Source of the DNA: Isohypsibius dastychi
Taxonomy: Eukaryota > Tardigrada > Eutardigrada > Parachela > Isohypsibiidae
DNA: 18,985 nt
Direction of reading: 5' to 3'
NCBI GenBank assembly: GCA_034696485.1
Contig: JAQIWT010000506.1
Location: 1-18,985 of the forward strand
In this document: piece by piece, positions 9,613 through 18,985 of the stretch
How positions within the stretch are numbered: position 1 is the stretch's first letter
How the letters are laid out: each line of letters opens with the position of its first letter
Translations under genes and position numbers: made by a program
Notes under the pieces: generated by a model
Seen by the model: only the letters and a program-made list of their open reading frames with translations
The model's database searches: none
Told to the model about the DNA's origin: nothing

Positions 9613-10270
9613 ATGAGCATGTCGGAAACAGAAGACGAGCCATCGATTCCGAGAGCTGCACTGAATAAACTCATCAAAGACGTCCTTCCGAATTTGAGAG
9701 TTTCCGCTGAAACCCGCGATCTTATCTCAGGTATGGTTCGATATAAACCGATCTATGAGATGTGCCCAGAATTGTAATGTTTCTGATGCACACGATTCTT
9801 GTTGACGCCATCCTTGAAGATAATGACGAGACATCGCTTCCGGTTGTAATGTACTTCATTTCTGGATATTGACATGTTTTTTGCTTTTGCTAGCCTGTTG
9901 CACGGAATTCATCCATCTAGTGGCATCGGAATCGAACGAAATATGTGAGAAACAACAGAGGAAAACCATTACTCCTGAACATGTAATGGAAGCGCTGGAA
10001 TCACTTGGTTTTGGAGAATACAAACAGGATGCAGAATCTGTGATGGAAAACTGTAAGGAAGTGCAAGCTAAGAGGAGGAAATGTAGTACAAAGTTGGAGA
10101 AACTTGGAATACCGGAGGAGGAATTACTGAGGATGCAACAGGAGCTTTTTGCGAAAGCCAGACAACAGCAGCAGGAAGCAGATCATAAAGAATGGCTGAA
10201 AATTCAAGAAGGCATGGCTGCTGGACCATCGTTCCCATCCTCGCACAATGACAGTGATAGCGATTATTGA
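9613..10270 (+). CDS. DR1: Dr1 / NC2-beta, TBP-binding transcription repressor
   Basis: The exons are 9613-9730 and 9894-10270; the intron is 163 bp, phase 1 (donor CTCAG|gtatgg, acceptor tttgctag). The product is 164 residues, against 176 in human. Dr1 pairs with DRAP1 (NC2-alpha) through histone folds and binds TBP on promoter DNA, blocking TFIIA and TFIIB entry. The histone fold runs from IPRAALNKLIKDVLPNLRVS through CCTEFIHLVASESNEIC to ITPEHVMEALESLGFGEY. The family tail follows with LGIPEEELLRMQQELFAKAR and a Gln-rich stretch. The protein ends in an acidic Asp/Ser cluster; the long Ala/Gln segment of vertebrates is shortened. The ATG at 9613 starts a short acidic leader; a second ATG in frame at 9619 is equally possible. 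Confidence 0.95.
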
Positions 10271-10814
10271 AGATACACTGAACTTTTTTAATTGTTTGTT
10301 TATCAGGTCAGTTCGACCGCCATCAACTTTCTGAATTATATTAATGGTTTGTTTTAATTTTGTCCGAGTTTTGTAAAATCAGGTTTTATGAGCTAAATCT
10401 GGTTTTACGACCTTCCTTACATTGATCCCCAGTTTTACTGTTTCTAATATCTATTGAACTGAAAATGATGCTTCTCATGTTAGATGGATGTATAAAGTAA
10501 TTTGCAAATATTTGTTGAACACTTCCGGTTATCTGAATCGTTCCAACTTCCAATGCAGCTGATTTTGCACAACTCTGATTAGCTGAGACGAATTTTAGTA
10601 CGTAATTTTGTGTATTTTCTTTTGCTGGAATCGAGCGGTTTCTGAGTTTCGAGGTCGTGTGGCTGTTGATTGAGAATTTCTGTGATCCACTCGTTTATAG
10701 ATTCGGTACTTATGTGATTTTGATTTCGTTGACCAAAAGATATGACATGTTCTTAAAACCCGTGATGAGCTATTGTCGTCCGCGTTTAAAAATTGATGAG
10801 ACGAGAGAGGCTCG
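10271..10814. other. Convergent 3' flank of Dr1 and the ACE-like gene
   Basis: The two genes end 545 bp apart and face each other. TATAAA variants that could act as poly(A) signals occur on plus at 10491-10496 (220 bp after the Dr1 stop) and on minus at 10694-10699 (about 115 bp after the ACE-like stop). No AATAAA is seen for either gene. No other coding region is supported. Confidence 0.45.
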
Positions 10815-13800
10815 TTATTCTGCTGGAATGCAGACTTGATCTGCAAAATAATCGGTGTTGGTTGGTTTTAACAATGCCGGAATATGTCGAACCAACGTTT
10901 CTTGTACATACCTAAATCCCACCCAACATGCGATTGGGAGTTTTCTCTCTCAAGCCAGTCGGATAATGATTCGAAGTATTCCAGCAGTGGTCCGGCATCC
11001 ATTTTTGTTGACCCCGTCACCAGCTTCAATGCATCTTGCCAGGGAACCGAAGAACCCAGAGCCATCATATCTCTGGAATGCAAAAACTGATTAAAGGTTC
11101 GTGTGCAACTGGTTTACACTGTTGCCGCCTTAAATTAGATAGCTGTTCTCGAAGAATTCTGGAAAAATCTCTGACGCTGGTAAATCAGTTGTTGTCCAAC
11201 GGAAATCAACGTTATTCGACCTTTGAATACTGTAACTATCATGACCTGGGATCCACCAAATTTTTTATATAATTTAACTCCGTAGAATCAGTGGGTTAGT
11301 TGTTCCCGTTTCATGTCCAGTTCTTACTGGAGCAACTTTCCGGCTTCCTTTGATCCGCTGATATCGCAGTTATACAGCGGACCGGCATGACCTGATGCAT
11401 CACATAGAGATTTGTGGAGCTGAAACTGGAGAACAAGCCCAACGAAATATCTGAAAAGGGAATCATATCAGTTTCTGTTTGAAACCAGATGTTACAGGAT
11501 GGCTGAAAAGTTCCAATTTAGATCCATTGAACTAAAATGACGAAAGTTTAATTTTATTACTGCATATAGGGCACATCCGCCGGAACGTGATATCGTGAAC
11601 CGGGATCAAAGTCGGTTTCAGTCCTGATGATCGGTGAGCAGATCCCCTGATATTTTGTACTGGAATTACACATTACAGAAGTGGTCAAACACTTTTTCCC
11701 AATTTTAACGCAGCACTTACACAAGACGCCACCACTCGGCGTTCAGTTTATCTTTCGGAATTCGGGATGCGAAGATGTCGTAGCGATAGCGGTCAACAAC
11801 GTACGAAAAAGGAATAGGTGCTATCTTCTCAAGTGCGATGGATAGCAGAAAGTTGATGTCGGTGACTGGAAAGGAAAGTGAAGTTGTGAAACAGGACAGT
11901 CAGTTTCCTCTCGAGAATCGAGGTACAAAGAAGAAAATATGGCAATCAACCAGTGCTGCAAGAGTTCGTTCACTCACGAAATTCGTTGCCGAAACTTGAA
12001 GGTGCTGGGAGAATTTTCAGCTTGCGCAAATGAGTAGGGGTTGAAATGCTAAGCGTGAACATGTTTCCAACTGGAAATGCGAAAAATCAAGCGTCGAAAT
12101 TTCGTGTTCGGTGACCTGACCCTGTTGTCAGTCCTTGATGAACTTTCCGAACCAACCTGCTTCTAGAAATCCAGGATTGGCCCCTTCTCGAAATGGGATG
12201 TATTGGTCTTTGTACTGCATGAAGTATCTAAAAAATTGAAGGAGAACCACAAAATCGATGTTGTGGTTTGACTGTCGTTTGACTGTCAGCTGAGCTTACT
12301 GAACACGGGCGACCTCGCTGAAAAAAATTAATATTACCTTACTGCTCTGGAATCGGATACTGAATGAGTTGTTACTAACGTATGTGCCTGGATGAAATCT
12401 TCAAAGGTCACGGCTGCACACATCTTTGTCCTGAAAACACATCATAGTATACGAGACATCTCTCAAGCCCTTCCAAATAAATGGAAGTGCATAAAAGCGG
12501 ACGCGGTTGTTACCGGTAGTCTTTTTTGTTGTAGAAATCGGTGGATGTCGGTTGGCAGACGATATCGTTTTCTGTCTGGTTCGGCTTAATGAACACTGAA
12601 TTTTCCCAGTAACCTTTGTTCATTGGCAGCAATCCCAAGTTCGTGACGAACGTATCAGCGGCTTGGAACATTTGTGTCACCGTCCAGTTCTGTTTCCTCA
12701 TCTCCAAAGTGATATCAGGCAGACTTTTTTTGGGATATGGGGTAACAAGTTCAAAGATGTTGCGCCAGTTGTGGCCCCACATGTTTCCTTTAAATGAAGC
12801 ACGTTTTCACATGATAAGTCTTTGTACCGTAGCTTATTGCTACTACGTATTACCCAGAAGATGCGCCGGAATCGGTCCGGTTGGCTTAATTTTTGATTCT
12901 GGGTACTTTACAGATAATTTCCGTCGAACGTAAGAGTGGAGCTGGCGATAGAGCGGGAGCGTTTGATTCATGATCTGATTGACTTCTCGCATGAAATCAC
13001 GGTCAGAATACTTGTAGCTTGGCTCAACGAAAGGCTCACGCCATTCTAGCCCGACCTCCGGATATCCTGAAAAACATTAAAGGTCAGCTGAGCGAAGCGG
13101 AGAACAATTTGTCTATTCTGCCAGACTATCTGATTCAAGAGTTTACTGGCGAAGTTCAAAAGTGCACCCGAGTATTCTTCGATCAGTTGTGTGATATCTG
13201 AAGGTCATGTCTGGAAGGACGTATACTGTAATAGAGTGTCAGGTATTGTATGGCGGAACATTGCCAAAGCGAGCTCATTCCATTGATGTCCTGAGTATTG
13301 CACTTGTTTAATAATGGATGTTAGCGGGAGAATACCAGGAATCCTCATCGTAGCGCATTGTGGAGGAGAAGTAGTTGAAGAAACTGGGATAATGTCTTAC
13401 TGCGGCAAACAAACTGCATGGTCTATTTGCTGGCAGATCAATTATTGCTACGTATACATGGCTCACTTGCGGGACGGTCTTGGCTACTTATTTTTGACTT
13501 GCTTACCATCAATCACAGAGGATTCGTTTTTCAGGACGAGATAGCGAAGGTAATCGTCCTTGATCGCCTTGCCCGTGGCATCACGATATGACCTCCATAT
13601 ATGAAGAAGAAGTTCTGAGTTTCTTGATATGGCCATGGCGCGGGAAATTTGTGGGTTATACGACCATTTCGTGGCTTCGGGGCACGTCTCGATTTTGTCT
13701 GCTCCAATGCTGGTGTCTGCACAGATTTTCGCACTGGAGAACGTCGCCAGCATTGTGGATTTGATTTTGTTGAACTCATCCCATTTGGCGGGTGGCAGAA

Positions 13801-16178
13801 TAGCGTCCCCACTGTCGCTCATTTGGAGGTACAGCCGAACCAAACTCGGATCCGACATGTTCTTGAATGGAAAGTTGCGGATAGCCAAAGCAACTCGCAT
13901 GACGAATAAATCCACTTCACGTTGACTTGCTATCTGTTTGAACATTATTTATTAAGTAAACTGGCTGCGAATTTGATTTTATTGTCATAAATCTGGATAG
14001 TATACCTAAAGAAGTTCCAGACTTGCTGAGCAAAATGGTGAAATTTTTTTCTCTAGATAGCACAGATTAGCAAACAACTAAGTTGTGGTGTTCTCCGTGG
14101 CTCTCGAGGATCAACTCTGTTGATATATAAGTATTTCTGAGTTTTTCATTTCAGAAAGTGGGTTCAGGTTTCACGAACAGGGTGAACGAGATCGGAAATA
14201 ACAAAGTTAAAGTGAGTAGATATCTCTTGTCCCAAGTAAGAAAGATCGGAGCTGAACAGTTTGGATTCAAACCCGAACCGGACAAACAATGGAAAATCCG
14301 GTTCGGGTTTGAATCCGAACTGTTCAGCCCCGATCTTTCTTACTTGGGGTTTGACGAAGTAGAACATCTTCTACCCTTTTTACATCACTAGTTTCGTTGA
14401 ATGAATATTTTTTTTACTGAAGGTATTCAGAAACAAACTTCTTGACCAATCGCACTACAGTAGATTCCGGCCAGAAATTTTGAGCGTATCGGCCGGAAAA
14501 TATCAGTTCACGGGAGGGAGAGGGCTCGGGTTTTTAAGATACTACTTTCAAGAGTGGGTAAGGTATCATAAGACCATACTGGTAGTTTTCAGTCGGTCAA
14601 TGTGGAACTTTGACAAAGCAAATCGATTGTCTGACGGTACGATTTATTCACCATGATACAAATAGGTTTTATGATAGAGTGGAATCAGGGACGCATAATC
14701 ACAGCGAGGTAGAACCATACTGGGTAAATTGTGTAAAAGGAAAGTGCAGGTTGGTCTTAATAGTCAGTGACAGATTTTATCTTGAGTAGAAAGAATTTTA
14801 ATCGATGGTTCCACCTCTGCTGTGTGCCGTAGTCGCCATTTTTTGTTTTCTCAGCCTATCTCGCTTAAATATCTAGCTTTTCAGTTCTTTACCATCGCTC
14901 TCTCATTTTCATCGGTGATGTTGGTTTCAAAGTTCCACTTGGCTTCCGCGCTCTTATGGAAGATGGTGGCTGCTGCAACCTCGTATTGCTCGCGGATCCA
15001 TTTCCTAAATGTTATTTCGGCCACTGTTTTGTTTCTATCAAAAATCCCGATATCAGTGACAGAATGACCTTGAGAGATTAGGTGCTTTCTTACGTGTCGT
15101 CGTCGTGAGGTTCGTCCACTATGTCAGGAAGCAGTGTAGTTGTTCTGGCAATACAGTCACTCGTTAATTCATGTGATTCTTCGTACGAATAACTCAAGAA
15201 ACTTACGCAACCACCTCTGGAACGGCAGTACTCGAAGCGTTGCTACAGACCGTTTGGAACTCCTCGTTCTCGTCACATGGATGCGTATCTATCAACAAGA
15301 GCAACCCCTTTCTTAAACCACCCTCAGGAACTGTGTTGCACGGAGCACGGTCCATAACCTTGAAATGTGAAGTTAAGCTCAAACTTACCATTCGTGGGCA
15401 CAATCTCTGGTGGCACTTCAGGGAACTCGAACATACTGAAAGGGATAAATATTCCACGTGGCAACTGCATGATACTTAACGGTAACAGTCCGGAAAAATA
15501 GGGATTGTTTGTGTCTTTCCCAGCCTGTGGAATGCTGCTCATTGGGATATATATCCCCTTCGGAACGTAGACTGCCTCCAACGGGGTCAGCCCATTAAAG
15601 GTCGCATTGTAGTCGATCAAAACTGGCGGCGCACCCTCTTGTCTCATTTGTTTAGCTTCGACGTGCGAACGAATATTGTGGAATACCTTGCGCATTCCTC
15701 TTGCCAGTTTGCGACGATGAGCCATTTCTTCCAGCTTCTCATCTTCGATCAGCTCTTGTGGCTGCGGTGCTTCTGCGCCATTTTGTTGTTGTGGCACGAA
15801 GATACCCATCGGCAGACGAATAGACTTGAGGGGCTTGATTCCGGCAAGAAACCGCTTTGTCGCTTCGATCCGTTCGGGCGCCGACTTTTTAACCGAGATA
15901 AACTTTTTCTCGCTTTCGATCTCGGCATCGATCAAGTTGTTGAGAATTGTTGGAAGATCGATAGTGTCTGGGTTCGATGATGTTGGCTTGTTGATCAAAA
16001 TCGGAAGAGGGATGGCCTCTAGAGCGATATAAGTTCCCATTGGAACCAGAGCTGGCTCGAGGTACTGAAAAGCTCGATGGTGTTTGGCTTTAATTCCGAT
16101 ATTCCCACAGCTAACGTCATACTGGATGAGACAGATGGTCAAAAAAGATATTAAGGCCAGGGAGTACATCTTGGACAT
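10815..16178 (-). CDS. acn-1: ACN-1-like protein: secreted four-repeat domain fused to a catalytically dead ACE domain
   Basis: The model has 17 exons: 15389-16178, 15207-15288, 15094-15144, 14893-15034, 14006-14052, 13507-13925, 12854-13066, 12514-12787, 12380-12430, 12300-12317, 12157-12227, 11978-12070, 11721-11865, 11561-11659, 11328-11450, 10912-11072 and 10815-10840. They sum to 2805 nt with every phase matching, giving 934 residues. Residues 1-24 are a signal peptide. Four motif repeats lie near 36-56, 109-129, 193-213 and 226-247, with a basic segment at about 155-175. An acidic, Cys-containing linker leads into a peptidase-M2 fold (from about 308): [60 protein letters not shown]. The zinc motif HEMGH is TEVAR (690-694). 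Glu718 and Tyr830/Tyr833 remain. HA of VCHAS is QP, and chloride-site Arg is Gln832. C. elegans ACN-1, needed for moulting, is likewise a long ACE-like non-peptidase. The least certain joins are exons 3-4 and 5-6; two acceptors are AAG. Confidence 0.8.
13067..13506 (-). other. Intron 6 of the ACE-like gene
   Basis: This 440-bp intron joins GAT G|gtaagc to tttttcag|GA TAT, giving the continuous family sequence around ESSVIDGYPEVG. An exon-like frame inside it (about 13320-13405, minus) was tested and does not fit the phase. No other feature is seen. Confidence 0.7.
14053..14892 (-). other. Intron 4 of the ACE-like gene, the longest in the window
   Basis: This 840-bp phase-0 intron runs from ATG|gtaaag to ctatctag|AGA. 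It contains the long inverted repeat at 14231-14348. The rest shows no coding signal. Confidence 0.65.
14231..14348. repeat. Long near-perfect inverted repeat (hairpin), 52-bp arms
   Basis: The arm at 14231-14282 and the arm at 14297-14348 are reverse complements over 52 positions with two differences, separated by a 14-bp loop. The left arm starts CCCAAGTAAGAAAGATCGGA. The structure lies in an intron of the ACE-like gene. I see no target-site duplication. Because the arms are symmetric, both strands carry the same donor-like CCAAGTAAGA. It could be a foldback element, a recent snap-back duplication, or a source of hairpin RNA. Confidence 0.9.
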
Positions 16179-16704
16179 GTTCGTCCGAGAATAGAAAGCC
16201 TACCAGAATATCAATCTGGTATGTCTGGTTGTTATGAGTGTGATGAAAGTTAGTGAGCGTTGTTTTGACGATTGAGTGGAAACGTGACTGAAACGGCTTT
16301 GTCTGCAAATATGGTATTCAGATGATTAGATCACCATAATTTGGAAGACCCGAACAGGATGTTCTTTGAAATTGGAGCGGGGTCAGTTACTCATCGAACC
16401 TTCAAATGACCCTCACAATCTTCAACATTGAAGTTCTCCAAAATGCAATTCCCCATTTTGTAATCGTATTTTTTACGTGACTAGAAAAATGTGACACATC
16501 TGAACAAAAATTTCATCGCGCTGGACTGCGGTTTATCGGAATCAACGTGACATTCCAAAGCAGGTCCTCTGCAGAAGATAACAAGCGCTTACATGTTTGA
16601 CATGTCTGAACGACTTTCAACACCCTAAATAATACATAAACATCTTTAATCTCTTGTTCAGTTCAATGGCCAATGAAAGATAACTTTGGGTACACGGTGG
16701 GTTT
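16179..16704. other. Spacer between the two four-repeat genes
   Basis: This stretch holds the 3' end of the mucin-tailed gene and the 5' region of the ACE-like gene. No TATA box or further coding frame is convincing. Confidence 0.5.
16645..16650 (-). terminator. Poly(A) signal variant ATTAAA
   Basis: TTTAAT on plus reads ATTAAA on minus, 55 bp after the TGA of the mucin-tailed gene. ATTAAA is the commonest variant of the canonical hexamer. Confidence 0.45.
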
Positions 16705-18548
16705 TCAGCTCTGAATCTCATCCGGCTGAAAATTAAGTTCCACAGTTGCAGGTACATTCTTGATCTGTGTTCCAGGTGGTAACATCAGCAGCCATTTCTG
16801 GTCAGCCGAGGGTCCTAGTGGTGGCTTAATCGCACTTCCGTTTGTCGACCCTGTGCCAGGTATTGCTGTCGTTGAATTCGAGCCAGGTGCATCTGAGTCA
16901 CTTTTTGGTGGATCACCCCCACCTCCCGAATTCGTAGAATTACCGCTTGGCCCTGCTGTACTTGATGTGTTCGGATCTGCTGTTGATATGTCATCTGGAA
17001 TATTTGGGCCTTCCCCAACCGGAGTCGATTTATCGGAAGCTCCTGGAATCACAGTTGTCCCAGGATTGTCAGAAGAACACCCCGGTAGTGTTTTATTATC
17101 ACATGGTCCAGTAGGAACTGCAGCGAGAAACAGGTGATTAATGCAGAACATTTATGCAGGTATCATCAGAACAACCACTTTGAGCAAGAAGTGAAATATG
17201 GACCATAGTTTAATCTTCATGTACTTGAAGAATTTCATCGAAGAAAAACACCTTCAGGAAAAGTTAGAAGTGTTGTCGTACTTTGCGGTATCGTAGATGG
17301 TGCCTGTGTTGAGTCTTCTGGATCTGGTCCTGGATCTAGCGTGATCGAGCCAGGGGGGATCGGTGGAGTTGGTGGAATGTCATTTGGGAGTGTAGCTGAA
17401 TCGGTTACAGAAGTATTTTCTGGGTTAGCAGTTGTTGTGTTGCTTATGCAGATTGTGGGCATGGCATCCTGTCTACCAACAATAAGTCCAAGATCGATGC
17501 AGGGGGTTGTTGTCTGCGAATTCGAGTTTGGAAGGGGCGGCGTAGATGATGGGACGTCAGGGAAGTCTGGCTCATCGGGAAAAGGGTCAACTGTCGAGAC
17601 GACACCAATTGTTGGCTTACCTGAGAAAAGTCAAAATAACTTGAGTTTATGACCGGTGATTCTCGTGTTCCGAAAGTAGTTACTAATTGCATGTCTGGAA
17701 TTATCTTAAGTGTAGCAAACAGTAAAATCTACCGTGATTCTAGAAAAAAGTTCGACTCACATACCGGTGGGACTTGGCTCAATAATAATAGGTAGATCCG
17801 GCAATCCTGTCATCCGTCGTGGAATAAAAACACCTCCTGGCAGCTCCATCGCCGTCAGCGGGATGATTCCAGCATAATATTTCTGCAAAGCCGGCCTGAC
17901 AGTGGCTGGTGTATTGTTCCCAGTAACAACAGCGTCTGTCACAGTGTTCAACGGGAGAAAGTATCCCGGGGGAATGTATACGGCTTCTAACGCTGTTAGT
18001 CCATTGAACGTACGCACGTAGTCAAAAGTTGCCCGATCTCGTTTCTGCTTTGCCAGCGTCCGTAGTTTTGAAAAAACCCTCCGCAGGCCTCGTCGCAGTT
18101 TTGCTTTGACCAACCGTTTATTCACTGTGATTCTGGTTCCCAAGCGGTCGTTCGGGATGAATACCCCCATTGGAAGGTCCATGGCGACCAAAGGCTTTAT
18201 TCCAGCAAAGAATCTGTTCGTTTTCGGACGAGACATTTGCGGCTGGTTGAGCTCGTCCTCGGAGACGATTTCGTTGATCATCGCTTGTATTGGGTCTATG
18301 TCCCCCGGCAGGTTGGAGTTTGTGGTAACCGGCTTGGCTTGCATTGGAGTGGGTTGGCTGGCAATGGAGATGTCGTTCAACGCGATGAAAGTCCCAACTG
18401 GAATCAGGGCGGCTTCCAAGTTGCGGAACCCATCATAAAGCTTGACGTTCAGTCGCTTATTAAGTAATACCTTTGGCTTGATAGGAACAGCATCACACAA
18501 AAAGTGAAAGAAACTCAGAAAGACTATTACCAGCCCAGATTTCAACAT
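16705..18548 (-). CDS. Secreted four-repeat protein with mucin-like tail, paralogue of the ACE-like gene's N-terminus
   Basis: The exons are 17765-18548, 17252-17620 and 16705-17117 (donors ACCG|gtatgt and GAAG|gtgttt, acceptors ttttctcag and ctcgctgcag, both introns phase 1). The product is 521 residues and stops at TGA 16705-16707. Residues 1-20 are a signal peptide (MLKSGLVIVFLSFFHFLCDA). Four repeats lie near 41-60, 113-133, 180-201 and 224-244; examples are FFAGIKPLVAMDLPMGVFIP and YYAGIIPLTAMELPGGVFIP. A strongly basic stretch at about 144-171 (KLRRGLRRVFSKLRTLAKQK) separates copies 2 and 3, as in the neighbour. From residue 262 the tail is rich in Pro, Ser, Thr, Gly, Asp and Asn with many likely O- and N-glycosylation sites. 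It ends with a hydrophobic patch (KWLLMLPPGTQIKNVP) that faintly resembles another repeat. I know no named family. A role in an extracellular matrix or cuticle is inference from its secretion signal, glycosylation and neighbour. Confidence 0.82.
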
Positions 18549-18817
18549 GGTTCAGGATACACCGAAATATCTTCCAGACTGAAGTTGTTGCTGTCAAACG
18601 GATCAAGGATATGGACTGAAACTTGATACCACAACAAATGTATTCCCGAAGTGAATAACAAAAATGCTGCCTCCCTGTTTCTGAAGTGCGTTCCGTCACC
18701 TATATCATTTCGATTGACTCAAGTGTGAATTGTAGCAAGTTTTCTGCTGATGGCGGGTAATTTCAATTGCAGCGCAAGTTCAAGCACTAGCTTTGTAACT
18801 GTGGCAGCGTAAAAAGT
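18549..18817. other. Upstream region of the mucin-tailed gene
   Basis: Apart from a tttcaattgcag acceptor-like site on the plus strand near 18760-18771, I see no recognisable element. Confidence 0.4.
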
Positions 18818-18925
18818 ATGGGTAATGAACAGACGGCGGCCTTTTCTGGAGATGAAGAAGAAGTCTGGTACTGTAATACCAGTCGTTGGAATATTCAATG
18901 TACATTTCTCCCAATAATCTCCTAG
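18818..18925 (+). CDS. Possible first exon or short ORF with a myristoylation-type start
   Basis: ATG at 18818 opens MGNEQTAAFSGDEEEVW and reaches TAG at 18923-18925 after 35 codons. Gly2 followed by a small polar context fits an N-myristoylation site, and the acidic run is non-random in look. An acceptor-like tttcaattgcag lies 46 bp upstream. A donor-like GTCTG|gtactg would allow continuation into a later exon outside the window. No family can be named from so little, and chance is quite possible. Confidence 0.22.
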   Translation: MGNEQTAAFSGDEEEVWYCNTSRWNIQCTFLPIIS

Positions 18926-18960
18926 AAAACCTAGCCTAGCCTTTCATACCAAACAAACAT

Positions 18961-18981
18961 GGGGGGGGGGGGGGGGGGGGG
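18961..18981. repeat. 21-base G homopolymer near the window end
   Basis: Twenty-one uninterrupted G precede the last four bases. It may be a true mononucleotide tract or an assembly or amplification artefact at a contig edge. Confidence 0.9.
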
Positions 18982-18985
18982 TGTT

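Noticed and set aside
10868-10912. Read-through C-terminus of the ACE-like protein (ending FDIFRHC)
   Set aside because: A strong TTTAG|gtatgt donor leads in phase to an exon ending CIPAE, which restores the C-terminal Cys seen in soluble insect ACE.
13314-13410. Exon-like minus-strand frame ([14 protein letters not shown]) inside intron 6 of the ACE-like gene
   Set aside because: Its only plausible donor gives the wrong phase, and skipping it yields a continuous family alignment across GAT G|GA TAT.
13507-13945. ATG at 13943-13945 as start of a truncated ACE
   Set aside because: Family sequence (the WNFETNIT motif and more) lies further upstream in exons with matching phase, so this ATG is intronic.
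15090-15092. TAA as the end of a separate 308-residue four-repeat gene
   Set aside because: The TAA overlaps a good donor (CAC|gtaaga). The next exon continues in phase and has no start codon of its own. It is kept only as an alternative.

Overview
The window is eukaryotic and animal. It carries intron-rich genes with GT-AG introns, mostly 59 to 460 bp with one of 840 bp, and metazoan families: TMEM223, EMRE/SMDT1, a G-alpha 12/13 subunit, the Dr1/NC2-beta histone-fold repressor and a catalytically dead ACE-like protein. An ACE-like non-peptidase with a long N-terminal extension is the pattern known from nematode ACN-1. A nematode, or another ecdysozoan close to that grade, is therefore my best guess; the species is not assigned. 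I built the exon models by hand from splice sites, reading phase and remembered family sequences.

Layout, left to right. 1-150: a degenerate minisatellite of 14-16 bp period. 984-1371: a MITE-like element with perfect 27-bp terminal inverted repeats and a 9-bp target duplication. 1460-3202 (+): an unrecognised Cys-containing multi-exon gene whose three internal introns are all phase 1. 3983-4861 (-): TMEM223, two exons. 5460-5729 (-): EMRE. 5732-5941 (-): a doubtful small secreted-type ORF ending 2 bp before EMRE. 6891-8835 (-): G-alpha 12/13, three exons. 9613-10270 (+): Dr1, head to head with G-alpha. 10815-16178 (-): a 17-exon gene coding for about 934 residues, with a signal peptide, a four-repeat secreted domain and an ACE-like domain that has lost both zinc histidines. 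16705-18548 (-): a tandem paralogue of the four-repeat domain, joined to a Pro/Ser/Thr/Gly-rich mucin-like tail instead of an ACE domain. The window ends in a 21-base G run.

The most interesting system is the pair at 10.8-18.5 kb. Both proteins start with a signal peptide and four copies of a short motif, roughly [FY]-x-x-G-[LI]-x-P-L-x(4)-[LVI]-P-x-G-x-[FY]-[IVL]-P, with a basic helix-like segment between copies 2 and 3. I know no named domain that matches this motif. In one gene it is fused to a pseudo-ACE (TEVAR where active ACE has HEMGH). In the other it is fused to a mucin-like tail. In both, the first coding exon ends in phase 1 just after the fourth repeat.

TMEM223 and EMRE are both mitochondrial inner-membrane proteins and lie in series on one strand. 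G-alpha and Dr1 share a divergent upstream region, and Dr1 and the ACE-like gene converge.
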